The notes under the pieces were generated by a model. The model was given only the letters and a program-made list of their open reading frames with translations. It ran no database searches and had not been told where the DNA came from. 64,000 bases of DNA, taken from contig JAUSMJ010000063.1 of assembly GCA_030645575.1 (NCBI GenBank), positions 36,061-100,060 of the forward strand, read 5' to 3'. The stretch comes from Caulobacter sp. Its GTDB lineage: Bacteria > Pseudomonadota > Alphaproteobacteria > Caulobacterales > Caulobacteraceae. The stretch's first letter is position 1, and every line of letters starts with the position of its first letter. The translations under genes and the position numbers were made by a program. Below are positions 46,590 to 54,211 of the stretch, piece by piece.

Positions 46590-48164
46590 TCACGCCTCCG
46601 CCGGATCCGCCGCCAGCTGGCCGATCAGGCGCGCGAGGGCGGCCTGGTTGAAGGGCTTGGCCAGGCGGACCAGGTCGTCGTCGGCGTCGGCCAGGGGCTG
46701 GGCGTAGCCGGAGGCGAGGATGATCGGCAGGTCGGGGCGCAGCGCGCGGACCTGCAGCGCCAGCTCAAGGCCGGTCATGCGCGGCATGGCGTGGTCGGTG
46801 ATCACCAGATCGACCGGCGTTGCCTCGAGCACCGTCAGGGCCGCCTCGCCCGACGCGGCGGAGATCACCCGGTGGCCGAGGTCCTCAAGCATGCCGGCGA
46901 TGTTGGCCAGCACCAGGGCGTCGTCATCGACGGCCAGCACGGTCAGGGGCCTGGTGGTCGCCGGCCGCGCGGGGGCGTCGCCGGCCGGACGGACCTCGGC
47001 CGCCGCGGCCGACACCGCGGCCGTCGGGCCCTGCCGCAGCCAGAGGTCGGCCCGGACGCCTTCGCCTGGCCGGCTGGCGAGCACCAGTCGCCCGCCCGCC
47101 TGTTCGGCCAGGCCGTGGACCATCGACAGGCCCAGGCCCGTGCCGCGGCCGACGTCCTTGGTGGTGTAGAAGGGCTCGACCGCCCGGGCCAGGGCTTCGG
47201 CGTCCATGCCCACGCCCGTGTCGATGACGCTGAGACGCACGTAGTCGCCGGGCGCCAGGCCCCACCGGCCATCCACGCCGATGCGCTCGGCGCTGGCGGC
47301 GATGGTCAGGTCGCCGCCGTCCGGCATGGCGTCGCGGCCGTTGAGCGCCAGGTTGAGCAGGGCCGTCTCGAGCTGGTGGGGATCGATCAGCACCGGCGGC
47401 AGGTTCGCCGGGATGTCCAGTTTCAGCCGCAGGGCGGGGCCCAGCGAGCGCGCCAGCAGCTCGGCCATGCCGGCGACCAGCGCGGCGAGGTCGATGCTCT
47501 CCAGCCGCAGCCTCTGTTTGCGCGCGAAGGCCAGCATGCGCTGCGTCAGCGTGGCGCCCCGTTCGGCGCCCTGGACGGCGTTGTCGAGCAGCGCCAGGGC
47601 CCTGGGGTCGTCGGGCAGCCGCTTGCGCAGCAGCTCCAGGCTGCCCAGCACCGCCATCAGCAGGTTGTTGAAGTCGTGCGCGACGCCGCCGGTCAGCTGG
47701 CCGACGGCCTCCATCTTCTGTGACTGCAGCAGCGCCTCGCGCGCGGTCTCCAGCGCCTGCTGGGCCTCGCGCCGTTCGGTGATGTCGCGGGTGACCTTGG
47801 CGAAGCCGAGCAGCCGGCCCGCGTCGTCGCGGATGGCGTCGATGACCACATGGGCCCAGAAGCGACCGCCGTCCTTGCGCAGGCGCCAGCCCTCGGCCTC
47901 GAAGCGACCCGCCTCGCGCGCCGCGCGCAGGGCCGCGGCGGGCGCGCCGATGGCCCGGTCTTCCTCGGTGTAGAAGCGGGAGAAGTCCTCGCCGATGATC
48001 TCGTCGGCGGCATAGCCCTTGAACCGCTCGGCGCCGGGATTCCAGCTCGACACGCGACCGTCCGGATCGAGCATATAGACGGCATAGTCGGTGATGGCGT
48101 CGACGAGCAGTCGGTAGCAGGGGTCGTCGGATCGGGAGGCCAGCAACCTGTTCACGCCATTCAT
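46590..48164 (-). CDS. PAS-containing hybrid histidine kinase
   Basis: A 524-residue cytoplasmic protein. A PAS domain (about 18-135: VDAITDYAVYMLDPDGRVSS, then FSRFYTEEDRAIGAP) is followed by HisKA with the phosphorylated His in GGVAHDFNNLLMA, and HATPase_c with the N-box ALLNLALNGRDAM, SVIDTGVGMD and GRGTGLGLSMVHGLAEQAGG. The C-terminal receiver (about 400-515) has VLAVDDDALV, the phospho-acceptor Asp in DLVITDHAMPRM, and KPFNQ. Signals seen by the single PAS are unknown, though such domains often bind flavin or haem. No transmembrane segment is present. Confidence 0.92.
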   Translation of the reverse strand: MNGVNRLLASRSDDPCYRLLVDAITDYAVYMLDPDGRVSSWNPGAERFKGYAADEIIGEDFSRFYTEEDRAIGAPAAALRAAREAGRFEAEGWRLRKDGGRFWAHVVIDAIRDDAGRLLGFAKVTRDITERREAQQALETAREALLQSQKMEAVGQLTGGVAHDFNNLLMAVLGSLELLRKRLPDDPRALALLDNAVQGAERGATLTQRMLAFARKQRLRLESIDLAALVAGMAELLARSLGPALRLKLDIPANLPPVLIDPHQLETALLNLALNGRDAMPDGGDLTIAASAERIGVDGRWGLAPGDYVRLSVIDTGVGMDAEALARAVEPFYTTKDVGRGTGLGLSMVHGLAEQAGGRLVLASRPGEGVRADLWLRQGPTAAVSAAAAEVRPAGDAPARPATTRPLTVLAVDDDALVLANIAGMLEDLGHRVISAASGEAALTVLEATPVDLVITDHAMPRMTGLELALQVRALRPDLPIILASGYAQPLADADDDLVRLAKPFNQAALARLIGQLAADPAEA

Positions 48165-48317
48165 ACTACCCCCCCGGGCCCTGCACGCGGACCCGCGTCT
48201 ACGCCTATAAGCGCGCGGCGGTGATGTTGGTTCCAGGGACTGTCAGGCGCGATCCAAACATTGCTTACTTCGTCCGGCGCCCCCTATCCTCCCGGCGAAA
48301 CACCCAGGAAACACGCC

Positions 48318-49616
48318 ATGAACCGCACCGCCGCCATCGCCGCCGTTCTGCTGCTCGCCGGCTGCGGCAAGCCGTCGGGCCTGCCCGCCTCGGCGACCTA
48401 CGGGCCCGACGTCAAGCTGACGGCGCCCGATCCGAACGGGCCGATCCCGATGCTCAACCCGGCCAAGGCCGTGGGCTGGCCGGCGGGCGGGGCGCCGACC
48501 GCGCCGGCCGGGTTCACGGTGACGCGCTTCGCCGAGGGGCTGGCCCATCCGCGCTGGCTGTATGTCCTGCCGGGCGGCGACGTGCTGGTGGTCGAGACCA
48601 ACTCGCCGGCGCGGCCGAAGAAGACCCTGACCGACTGGGTGGCGGCGGCGATGTTCAAGCGGGCCGGCGCCGACGCGCCCAGCGCCAACCGCATCACCCT
48701 GTTGCGCGACGCCGACGGCGACGGCCGGCCCGAGCTGCGGACCGTGTTCCTCAAGGGGCTGAACTCGCCGTTCGGCGTCGCCCTGGTCGGGGAGACCCTC
48801 TATGTGGCCAACACCGACAGCATCCTGGCCTTTCCCTATGCGGCGGGGGCCACGGCGATCACCGCGCCGGGCGTCAAGGTCATCGATCTGCCGGCCAATG
48901 ATCCCAATCCGCACTGGGCGCGCAACCTCCTGGCCACGCCGGACGGGACCAGGCTGTACGTGGCCGTCGGCTCGGACTCCAACATCGCCGACGGCGGCAT
49001 GGCGGCCGAGGCGATGCGGGCCAACATCCTTGAGCTGACGCTGGCGACGAAGGCCGTGCGGGTGTTCGCCACCGGCCTGCGCAACCCCAACGGCCTGGCC
49101 TTCGAGCCCGTGACGGGCGCGCTGTGGACCACGGTCAACGAGCGCGACATGCTCGGCAACGACCTGGTCCCCGACTACATGACCAGCGTGAAGGACGGCG
49201 CTCACTACGGCTGGCCGTGGAGCTACTACGGCCAGCACGTCGATGACCGGGTGCAGCCGCAGCGGCCGGACAGGGTGGCCAGGGCCATCGCGCCCGACTA
49301 CGCGCTGGGGGCGCACACGGCCTCGCTGGGGCTGGCTTTCTGGCCGGCGACGACGGCGTCGCCCTATGCCGGCGGGGCCGTCGTCGGCCAGCACGGCTCG
49401 TGGAACCGCAAGCCTGTCAGCGGCTACAAGGTGGTGTTCGTGCCGTTCAGCGGCGGCAAACCGGCGGGGGCCGCGCAGGACTTCCTGACCGGCTTCCTCG
49501 ACGCCAGGGGCCAGGCGCTGGGCCGGCCCGTCGGCGTCGCCTTCGACCAGACCGGCGCGCTGCTGGTCGCCGACGATGTGGGGAACGTGGTGTGGCGGGT
49601 GAGCGCCTCCAGATAG
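48318..49616 (+). CDS. PQQ-dependent sugar dehydrogenase-like lipoprotein (sorbosone dehydrogenase family)
   Basis: A 432-residue protein. The lipobox LAGC ends a short signal peptide (NRTAAIAAVLLLAGC), so it is probably a lipoprotein. The body is a six-bladed beta-propeller of the GSDH/L-sorbosone dehydrogenase class: FAEGLAHPRWLYVLPGGDVL, VFATGLRNPNGLAFEPVTG, LWTTVNERDMLG, GAHYGWPWSYYG, QHGSWNRKPVSGYKVVFVPF. These oxidise sugars with PQQ and pass electrons to the respiratory chain; the exact sugar is unknown. The ATG at 48318 follows AGGAA. Confidence 0.9.
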   Translation: MNRTAAIAAVLLLAGCGKPSGLPASATYGPDVKLTAPDPNGPIPMLNPAKAVGWPAGGAPTAPAGFTVTRFAEGLAHPRWLYVLPGGDVLVVETNSPARPKKTLTDWVAAAMFKRAGADAPSANRITLLRDADGDGRPELRTVFLKGLNSPFGVALVGETLYVANTDSILAFPYAAGATAITAPGVKVIDLPANDPNPHWARNLLATPDGTRLYVAVGSDSNIADGGMAAEAMRANILELTLATKAVRVFATGLRNPNGLAFEPVTGALWTTVNERDMLGNDLVPDYMTSVKDGAHYGWPWSYYGQHVDDRVQPQRPDRVARAIAPDYALGAHTASLGLAFWPATTASPYAGGAVVGQHGSWNRKPVSGYKVVFVPFSGGKPAGAAQDFLTGFLDARGQALGRPVGVAFDQTGALLVADDVGNVVWRVSASR

Positions 49617-49634
49617 GGCGCCATCAATAAGCTT

Positions 49635-49750
49635 CGTCATCCTGGGCCTTGTGCCCAGGACCCCTCGTTCAGCCGCACGAGCGGTGCTCCAGCCTGACGG
49701 GCTCGCGACGCGTCAAGAGGGGTCCTCGCCACAAGGGCGAGGATGACGGG
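49635..49750. repeat. Double-hairpin palindromic element (family C, copy 1)
   Basis: The left arm carries the hairpin CCTGGGC/GCCCAGG and the right arm the hairpin CCTCGCC/GGCGAGG, each around a 5-nt loop. The two ends (about 31 bp each) are inverted to each other. Copies 2 and 3 are at 50144 and 52244. The left hairpin may also act as terminator for the sugar dehydrogenase gene. Confidence 0.85.
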
Positions 49751-49786
49751 ATTGAAGCGGACGATAGTGTGGGTTATTTTCTACCC

Positions 49787-50113
49787 ATGGTGTCGTCCGA
49801 CAGCTATATCGCCGTCTACATGATGTCCGACCGTTTTCACGGAACGATCTATATCGGCGTGACCAGCCGGTTTCTCAGCCGCATCGTCCAGCACCGGGAA
49901 GGCGTCTATCCAGGCTTCACCCGCAAATACGGGCTCAAGAGACTGGTCTGGTACGAGCCCCGCGAAAGCATGATCGGCGCGATCCAGCGCGAGAAGTCGC
50001 TCAAGCGCTGGCCGCGCGAGTGGAAGATCAACCTGATCGAGCGGGACAATCCGCACTGGGATGACCTGTATCCGGCCATCGCCGAATGGACGCCGGGTCC
50101 GCGGCTGGTCTGA
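49787..50113 (+). CDS. Free-standing GIY-YIG nuclease-domain protein
   Basis: A 108-residue protein consisting almost only of a GIY-YIG domain of the UvrC/YhbQ-like class: YIAVYMMSDRFHGTIYIGVT, the Arg in SRFLSRIVQHREG, GFTRKYGLKRLVWYEPRES, and the Glu in AIQREKSLKRWPREWKINLI. The family cuts DNA through a Tyr/Arg/Glu metal site; the physiological role of these small members is unclear. I chose the ATG at 49787; an open frame extends upstream but only through the palindromic repeat. The gene lies exactly between copies 1 and 2 of the family C repeat, 36 bp and 30 bp away, so repeats and gene could form one composite unit. Confidence 0.88.
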   Translation: MVSSDSYIAVYMMSDRFHGTIYIGVTSRFLSRIVQHREGVYPGFTRKYGLKRLVWYEPRESMIGAIQREKSLKRWPREWKINLIERDNPHWDDLYPAIAEWTPGPRLV

Positions 50114-50143
50114 GCGGGTTACGCAGTTCTCACAACCACAAAT

Positions 50144-50260
50144 CCCGTCATCCTGGGCCTTGTGCCCAGGACCCCTCTTGAAGTGTTCCGAACGCATCAA
50201 GCTGGATAGCTTCACGTGCGGCTGATCGAGGGGTCCTCGCCACGAGGGCGAGGATGACGA
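50144..50260. repeat. Double-hairpin palindromic element (family C, copy 2)
   Basis: The end arms are the same as in the copy at 49635 (left hairpin CCTGGGC/GCCCAGG, right hairpin CCTCGCC/GGCGAGG), while the middle about 50 bp differs. The right loop has one substitution (ACGAG for ACAAG). It fills the gap between the GIY-YIG gene and the convergent thiolase. Confidence 0.85.
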
Positions 50261-50286
50261 GGCTTTGTTGGTCGATATCGCGGACG

Positions 50287-51459
50287 CTAAAGCGCTTCGA
50301 CGATCGTCACGTTGGCCAGGCCGCCGCCTTCGCACATGGTCTGCAGACCATAGCGGCCGCCGGTGCGGCGCAGGTTGTGGATCAGGGTGGCCATCAGCTT
50401 GGCGCCGGAGCCGCCGAGCGGGTGGCCGAGCGCCAGGGCGCCGCCGCTGACGTTCAGGCGGTCGGGGTCGGCGTCGTTGCCCTGCAGCCAGGCCAGCGGC
50501 ACGGGCGCGAAGGCCTCGTTGACCTCGTACAGGTCGATGTCGCTGATCTTCATGCCGGCCTTCTTGAGCGCCTTCTGGGTGGCGAAGATCGGCTCTTCGA
50601 GCATCACGACGGGGTCGCCGGCGGTGACGGTCATGTGGTGCACGCGGGCCAGCGGCTCGACGCCCAGACGCTTGAGGCCGGCTTCGTTGACCACCAGCAG
50701 GCCCGAGGCGCCGTCGCAGATCTGGCTGGAGCTGGCGGCCGTGACCGTGCCGCCCTCGACCAGCAGCTTGACGCCCTTGATGCCCTCAAGGCTGGCGTCG
50801 AAACGGATCCCCTCGTCGATGAGGTGGGTTTCCTTGGTCCCGTCGGCCAGGGTGATCTCGACGCCGACGATTTCCTTGTCGAAGTGGCCGGCCTTGGTCG
50901 CGGCGATGGCGCGCTGGTGGCTCTGGAAGGCGAAGGCGTCCAGGTCGTCCTTGGTGAAGCCGTACTTCTTCGAGATCATCTCGGCGCCGGCGAACTGGCT
51001 GAACTGGATGTTCGGATAGCGCGTCTGCATGTTCGGGCTCATGTAATTGCCCATGCCGGCCTTGAGCGCCAGGATCGCCGGGCTGCCCATCGGCACGCGG
51101 CTCATGCTCTCGACGCCGGCGGCGATGACGCAGTCCATCGCGCCGCTCATCACGGCCTGGGCCGCGAAGTGCAGCGACTGCTGCGAGGAGCCGCACTGGC
51201 GGTCGACCGAGGTGGCCGGCACGCTTTCGGGGAAGCCGCTGGCCAGCACCGCGTTGCGCGCGATGTTGACGGCCTGCTCGCCGCCCTGGCTGACGCAGCC
51301 CATGATGACGTCCTCGACCGTGGCCGGATCGGCGCCCGTGCGCGCGACCAGGGCCTTGAGGACCTCGCCGGCCAGATCGGCGGGGTGAACCCCGCTCAGA
51401 CGACCGCCCTTGCGACCGCCCGCGGTGCGGCCGGCGGCGACGATATAGGCTTCACCCAT
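50287..51459 (-). CDS. Acetyl-CoA C-acetyltransferase (thiolase), first of two
   Basis: A 390-residue thiolase. The nucleophilic Cys is in SVDRQCGSSQQSLHFAAQAV (near residue 90), the His in YEVNEAFAPVPLAW, and the second Cys and His in GGALALGHPLGGSGAKL and GGRYGLQTMCEGGGLANV. The length is normal. Thiolases cleave 3-ketoacyl-CoA or condense acetyl-CoA; this one resembles FadA-type degradative enzymes. No operon partner is adjacent. Confidence 0.93.
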   Translation of the reverse strand: MGEAYIVAAGRTAGGRKGGRLSGVHPADLAGEVLKALVARTGADPATVEDVIMGCVSQGGEQAVNIARNAVLASGFPESVPATSVDRQCGSSQQSLHFAAQAVMSGAMDCVIAAGVESMSRVPMGSPAILALKAGMGNYMSPNMQTRYPNIQFSQFAGAEMISKKYGFTKDDLDAFAFQSHQRAIAATKAGHFDKEIVGVEITLADGTKETHLIDEGIRFDASLEGIKGVKLLVEGGTVTAASSSQICDGASGLLVVNEAGLKRLGVEPLARVHHMTVTAGDPVVMLEEPIFATQKALKKAGMKISDIDLYEVNEAFAPVPLAWLQGNDADPDRLNVSGGALALGHPLGGSGAKLMATLIHNLRRTGGRYGLQTMCEGGGLANVTIVEAL

Positions 51460-51550
51460 GGGGTATCTCCCTGATCAGGTTATCGTTTACGTGAGCGTCA
51501 CTTAAGCCCTCGCGGAGCCCGCGCCAAGTATGACCCAGCGTCAGGGTGAA

Positions 51551-51657
51551 GGGGCTAGGGATTTAGGGGCTAGGGGCTAGTGAAGGGGCGTCGCTGACCG
51601 ATCGCCCCGCACAGGCTAACTAATCCCTAGCCCCTAATCCCTAACCCCTAGCCCCTA
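51551..51657. repeat. Large inverted repeat built of GGGGCTA units
   Basis: The left arm 51551-51580 consists of GGGGCTA/GGGATTTA-like units. The right arm 51616-51657 is its inverted, slightly longer version. The 35-bp loop contains another stem (GGGGCG at 51585, CGCCCC at 51603). The right arm includes the TAG stop codon (51655-51657) of the flavin reductase gene. It may end transcription of that gene. Confidence 0.75.
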
Positions 51658-52182
51658 GTCCGTATGCACCTTGCGGTAGCCGCCGCGCAGATAGACCAGC
51701 GGCTCGTGCTCGGCGTCGTGATGCACCTTGAGGATACGGCCGATCAGAATGCGATGGTCGCCGGCATCGACGATATCGTGGGCGCGGCACTCGAAATTGG
51801 CCATGCAGCCGGGCAGCACCGGGGCGCCCGTGTGCCAGGTGTCGAAGGTCACGCCCTCGAACCGGTCACAGCCGCGGCGGGCGAACTGGCGGGCCAGGTC
51901 CTGCTGGCCGACGTGCAGGACGTTGACCACGAACACGCCGCTGGCCTCCAGCGCGGGCAGGCAGGACGCCTCGCGCGCCACGCTGATCAGCGCCAGGGGC
52001 GGGTCGAGCGACACGGAGGCGAAACTGTTGGCGGTGAACCCGGCCGCCGCGCCGCCGCCGTCCAGGGTCGTAACGATGGTCACGCCGGTGGTGAAACAGC
52101 CGAAGGCGTCGCGCAGCGCGCGGGCGTCGGCGGCGGCCTCGCCGGTCAGGTCAATGGTGCGGGGTCCGTTCATTGCGACCAT
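51655..52182 (-). CDS. Flavin reductase (FMN-binding split barrel) family protein
   Basis: A 175-residue protein of the flavin reductase-like domain class: RDAFGCFTTGVTIVTTLDGG, then AAGFTANSFASVSLDPPLAL, then CLPALEASGVFVVNVLH, then QFARRGCDRFEGVTFD and GCMANFECRAHDIVDAGDHR. These NAD(P)H:FMN/FAD reductases supply reduced flavin to two-component monooxygenases. No monooxygenase partner gene is next to it. The stop lies inside the GGGGCTA repeat. Confidence 0.9.
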   Translation of the reverse strand: MVAMNGPRTIDLTGEAAADARALRDAFGCFTTGVTIVTTLDGGGAAAGFTANSFASVSLDPPLALISVAREASCLPALEASGVFVVNVLHVGQQDLARQFARRGCDRFEGVTFDTWHTGAPVLPGCMANFECRAHDIVDAGDHRILIGRILKVHHDAEHEPLVYLRGGYRKVHTD

Positions 52183-52243
52183 TTGGAGCGATCAGGCCGA
52201 TCGGGCAAGGACTGGTTGCGCGCGACGGCAGCCCCACCCTGAT

Positions 52244-52360
52244 CGTCATCCTGGGCCTTGTGCCCAGGACCCCTCCCGACGCGTTCCGAACCCGTCCAGC
52301 TGGAGAGCCGCACCTGCGGCTGAAAGAGGGGTCCTCGCCACAAGGGCGAGGATGACGGGG
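52244..52360. repeat. Double-hairpin palindromic element (family C, copy 3)
   Basis: The terminal arms are the same as at 49635 and 50144. The internal stretch GCGTTCCGAAC-to-CTGCGGCTGA resembles copy 2 more than copy 1. It lies between the flavin reductase start and the end of the cupin-like gene, without a nuclease gene. Confidence 0.85.
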
Positions 52361-52367
52361 TTTGTTA

Positions 52368-53285
52368 TCACGCCGCCCGCTTCGTCAGCCCCGGAACCTC
52401 GGTCTCCAGGTTGAAGGTCACCGGCAGCAACCGCTCATGGGCCTTCTGCAGCTTCAGCAGCTTGGCGGCCCGCGCGGCGGCGACCTTGGCCAGGCCTTGG
52501 GCCGAGAAGCCGGGCTGGATGGCGGGGTCGGCGCCCAGGCGCCGGCGCAGCAGGCCGTTGGCGTAGATCACATTGGCCCGCAGCAGCGCCGCCGGAGTCA
52601 TGAACTCCATCGACAGCGAGACGTTGAGCATCGGCCCGTTCTCGATGCGATGCGGCGCGTTCTGCGGCCAGGTCAGCATGCGGCCCGGCGTCAGCTCGGT
52701 CATCGCCGCGCCGAAGTCCCAGGCCGGATCGAACGCGAACTGCTCGGCCGTCTCGCGCAGCACGATGGCCTCCAGCGCCTCGGCGCCGACATAGGGCGCC
52801 TCGACCGGATAGGCCCAGACCGTCTTCACGCCGCGGATCTGCCACAGCGACACCATCGGCACGTCCAGATGGTAGAAGACCTGGGCGTTGGGCGAGCTGA
52901 TCAGCACGCCGACGTCGCGTTTCATCGTGCGCAGGCCGGGGACCATCGCCTCCTTCTCGGCGAACACCTCGTCGGCCAGCGCCGCGTACTCGGGCAGGTA
53001 GGTGTTGGCGGCCCGCAGGTTCAGCCAGATGCGGCCTTCGCGGGCCATCTCCAGCAGCACCCGGCCCGGCAGGGCGCCGGCCACGCCGCGCCGCCAGGTG
53101 CGCCACTCGCGCGGGTTATCACCCATGGTGAACACGCCCAGCTTCTCACGCGGGTAGCGGTCCAGCAGCTCGGCCAGGCCCGCGTCGTCGAACATCGGCC
53201 GGCGATGCAGGTCATGGTCGAAGGTCAGCACCTCGCGGCCGAAGTCGTGCGCCTTGTCCGGGGTCCAGTCGCGAATGACGGTCAT
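52368..53285 (-). CDS. Cupin/JmjC-like protein linked to glycosyltransferase
   Basis: A 305-residue protein. The middle region (about 130-235) shows a cupin-like pattern, with an H-x-D motif in AQVFYHLDVPMVSLWQIRG and a later WPQNAPHRIENGPMLNVSLS, as in JmjC/cupin_8-type oxygenases and related sugar-modifying proteins. The C-terminal 60 residues are basic and helical. I chose the ATG at 53285, which overlaps the glycosyltransferase stop by 4 bp. Its exact function is not recognised; context points to surface polysaccharide work. Confidence 0.7.
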   Translation of the reverse strand: MTVIRDWTPDKAHDFGREVLTFDHDLHRRPMFDDAGLAELLDRYPREKLGVFTMGDNPREWRTWRRGVAGALPGRVLLEMAREGRIWLNLRAANTYLPEYAALADEVFAEKEAMVPGLRTMKRDVGVLISSPNAQVFYHLDVPMVSLWQIRGVKTVWAYPVEAPYVGAEALEAIVLRETAEQFAFDPAWDFGAAMTELTPGRMLTWPQNAPHRIENGPMLNVSLSMEFMTPAALLRANVIYANGLLRRRLGADPAIQPGFSAQGLAKVAAARAAKLLKLQKAHERLLPVTFNLETEVPGLTKRAA

Positions 53286-54205
53286 GCGCTGCGTCCATAG
53301 AAGTTGATCTTGAAGGGGCCGAACCAGAGAACCTTGCCCAGGCCCCGCGCCGCCCGGTCGAGGGCCTGGGCGCGGTCGGGCGCGCGGACGGCCCATTTGG
53401 CGGCGGCGACCAGGCCGTAGATGGCCGTCTGGCCCAGGCCGATGAGCATCCAGCGAGCGATGCCGGTCCAGTCGCGCGGCGTCGAGGCGTAGCAGTGCTC
53501 GCTGGGGCCCTGGCCATAGGCGAAGGCGCGGGCCAGGGCGTAGCGCAGGGTCAGGCGGTCGGGGACGGGGTCTTCCCACACCCAGGCGTCGGGGGCCCAG
53601 ACGAAGCGCGCGCCGGCCGCCTGCATGGTCCCGAACAGCAGGTCGTCCTCGCCGCCAATATGGTTGCGGGCCAGGCTGAACGGCTGGTCCTGGTCGGGCA
53701 GGGCCGCCCGCCGCAGCAGGCTGTCGCCGCAGCCGAAATAGCCGGGCATCGGCCCCGCCGCCGCCGGTCCCTCGCGGGAGAAGAAGCGTTCGAGATAGGC
53801 GCGGTGGGCCTTCACCGTCTCCGGCGCGCGGGCCCGGACCGGTCCGAACACCACGTCGGCGTCATAGCGGCTGGCGGCGTCAAGCAGCGCGGCCAGCCAG
53901 CCGGCGGGCGCTTCCTGATCGTCGTCGAGGAAGGCGATCAGCTCGCCACAGGCCGCCTTCAACGCGCCGTTGCGAACATTGGCCACGCCGGCCTGGGGCA
54001 CATGGATGTAGCGCACGGGGAACGGCGCGGTCCTCGCGATCGACTCGACGGCCAGACGGGCCGACGGCTGCTGGTCGTTGTCGGCGACGATCAGTTCGAG
54101 GCTCGCGGCATCGACGCCGGTCTGGGCCAGCACCGAGCGCAGGGCGACCGCCAGCCCCGCCGGGCGGCGCTGGGTCGGGATGACGATGCTGACCGTCGCG
54201 CCCAT
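53282..54205 (-). CDS. Family 2 glycosyltransferase
   Basis: A 307-residue GT-A glycosyltransferase: the start SIVIPTQRRPAGLAVALRSV, the nucleotide-sugar motif ELIVADNDQQPSARL, the metal-binding region ACGELIAFLDDDQEAPAGWL, and NHIGGEDDLLFGTMQAAG with the likely catalytic acid. The C-terminal part includes a hydrophobic segment (WMLIGLGQTAIYGLVAAA), so it may associate with the membrane. It overlaps the cupin-like gene by 4 bp and follows the GNAT gene by 6 bp, forming a three-gene unit. Confidence 0.88.
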   Translation of the reverse strand: MGATVSIVIPTQRRPAGLAVALRSVLAQTGVDAASLELIVADNDQQPSARLAVESIARTAPFPVRYIHVPQAGVANVRNGALKAACGELIAFLDDDQEAPAGWLAALLDAASRYDADVVFGPVRARAPETVKAHRAYLERFFSREGPAAAGPMPGYFGCGDSLLRRAALPDQDQPFSLARNHIGGEDDLLFGTMQAAGARFVWAPDAWVWEDPVPDRLTLRYALARAFAYGQGPSEHCYASTPRDWTGIARWMLIGLGQTAIYGLVAAAKWAVRAPDRAQALDRAARGLGKVLWFGPFKINFYGRSA

Positions 54206-54211
54206 CCTCGT

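Noticed and set aside
49649..49786. Upstream extension of the GIY-YIG reading frame
   Set aside because: The extension reads through the palindromic repeat; the family pattern begins just after the ATG at 49787.
51551..51657. Telomere-like repeat read as a replicon end or origin
   Set aside because: It is internal, short and flanked by ordinary metabolic genes; no replication genes are near.
49635..52360. Three copies of a repeat within 2.7 kb considered as a CRISPR array
   Set aside because: Spacing is irregular, with genes between copies; each unit is itself a long palindromic element and there are no cas genes.
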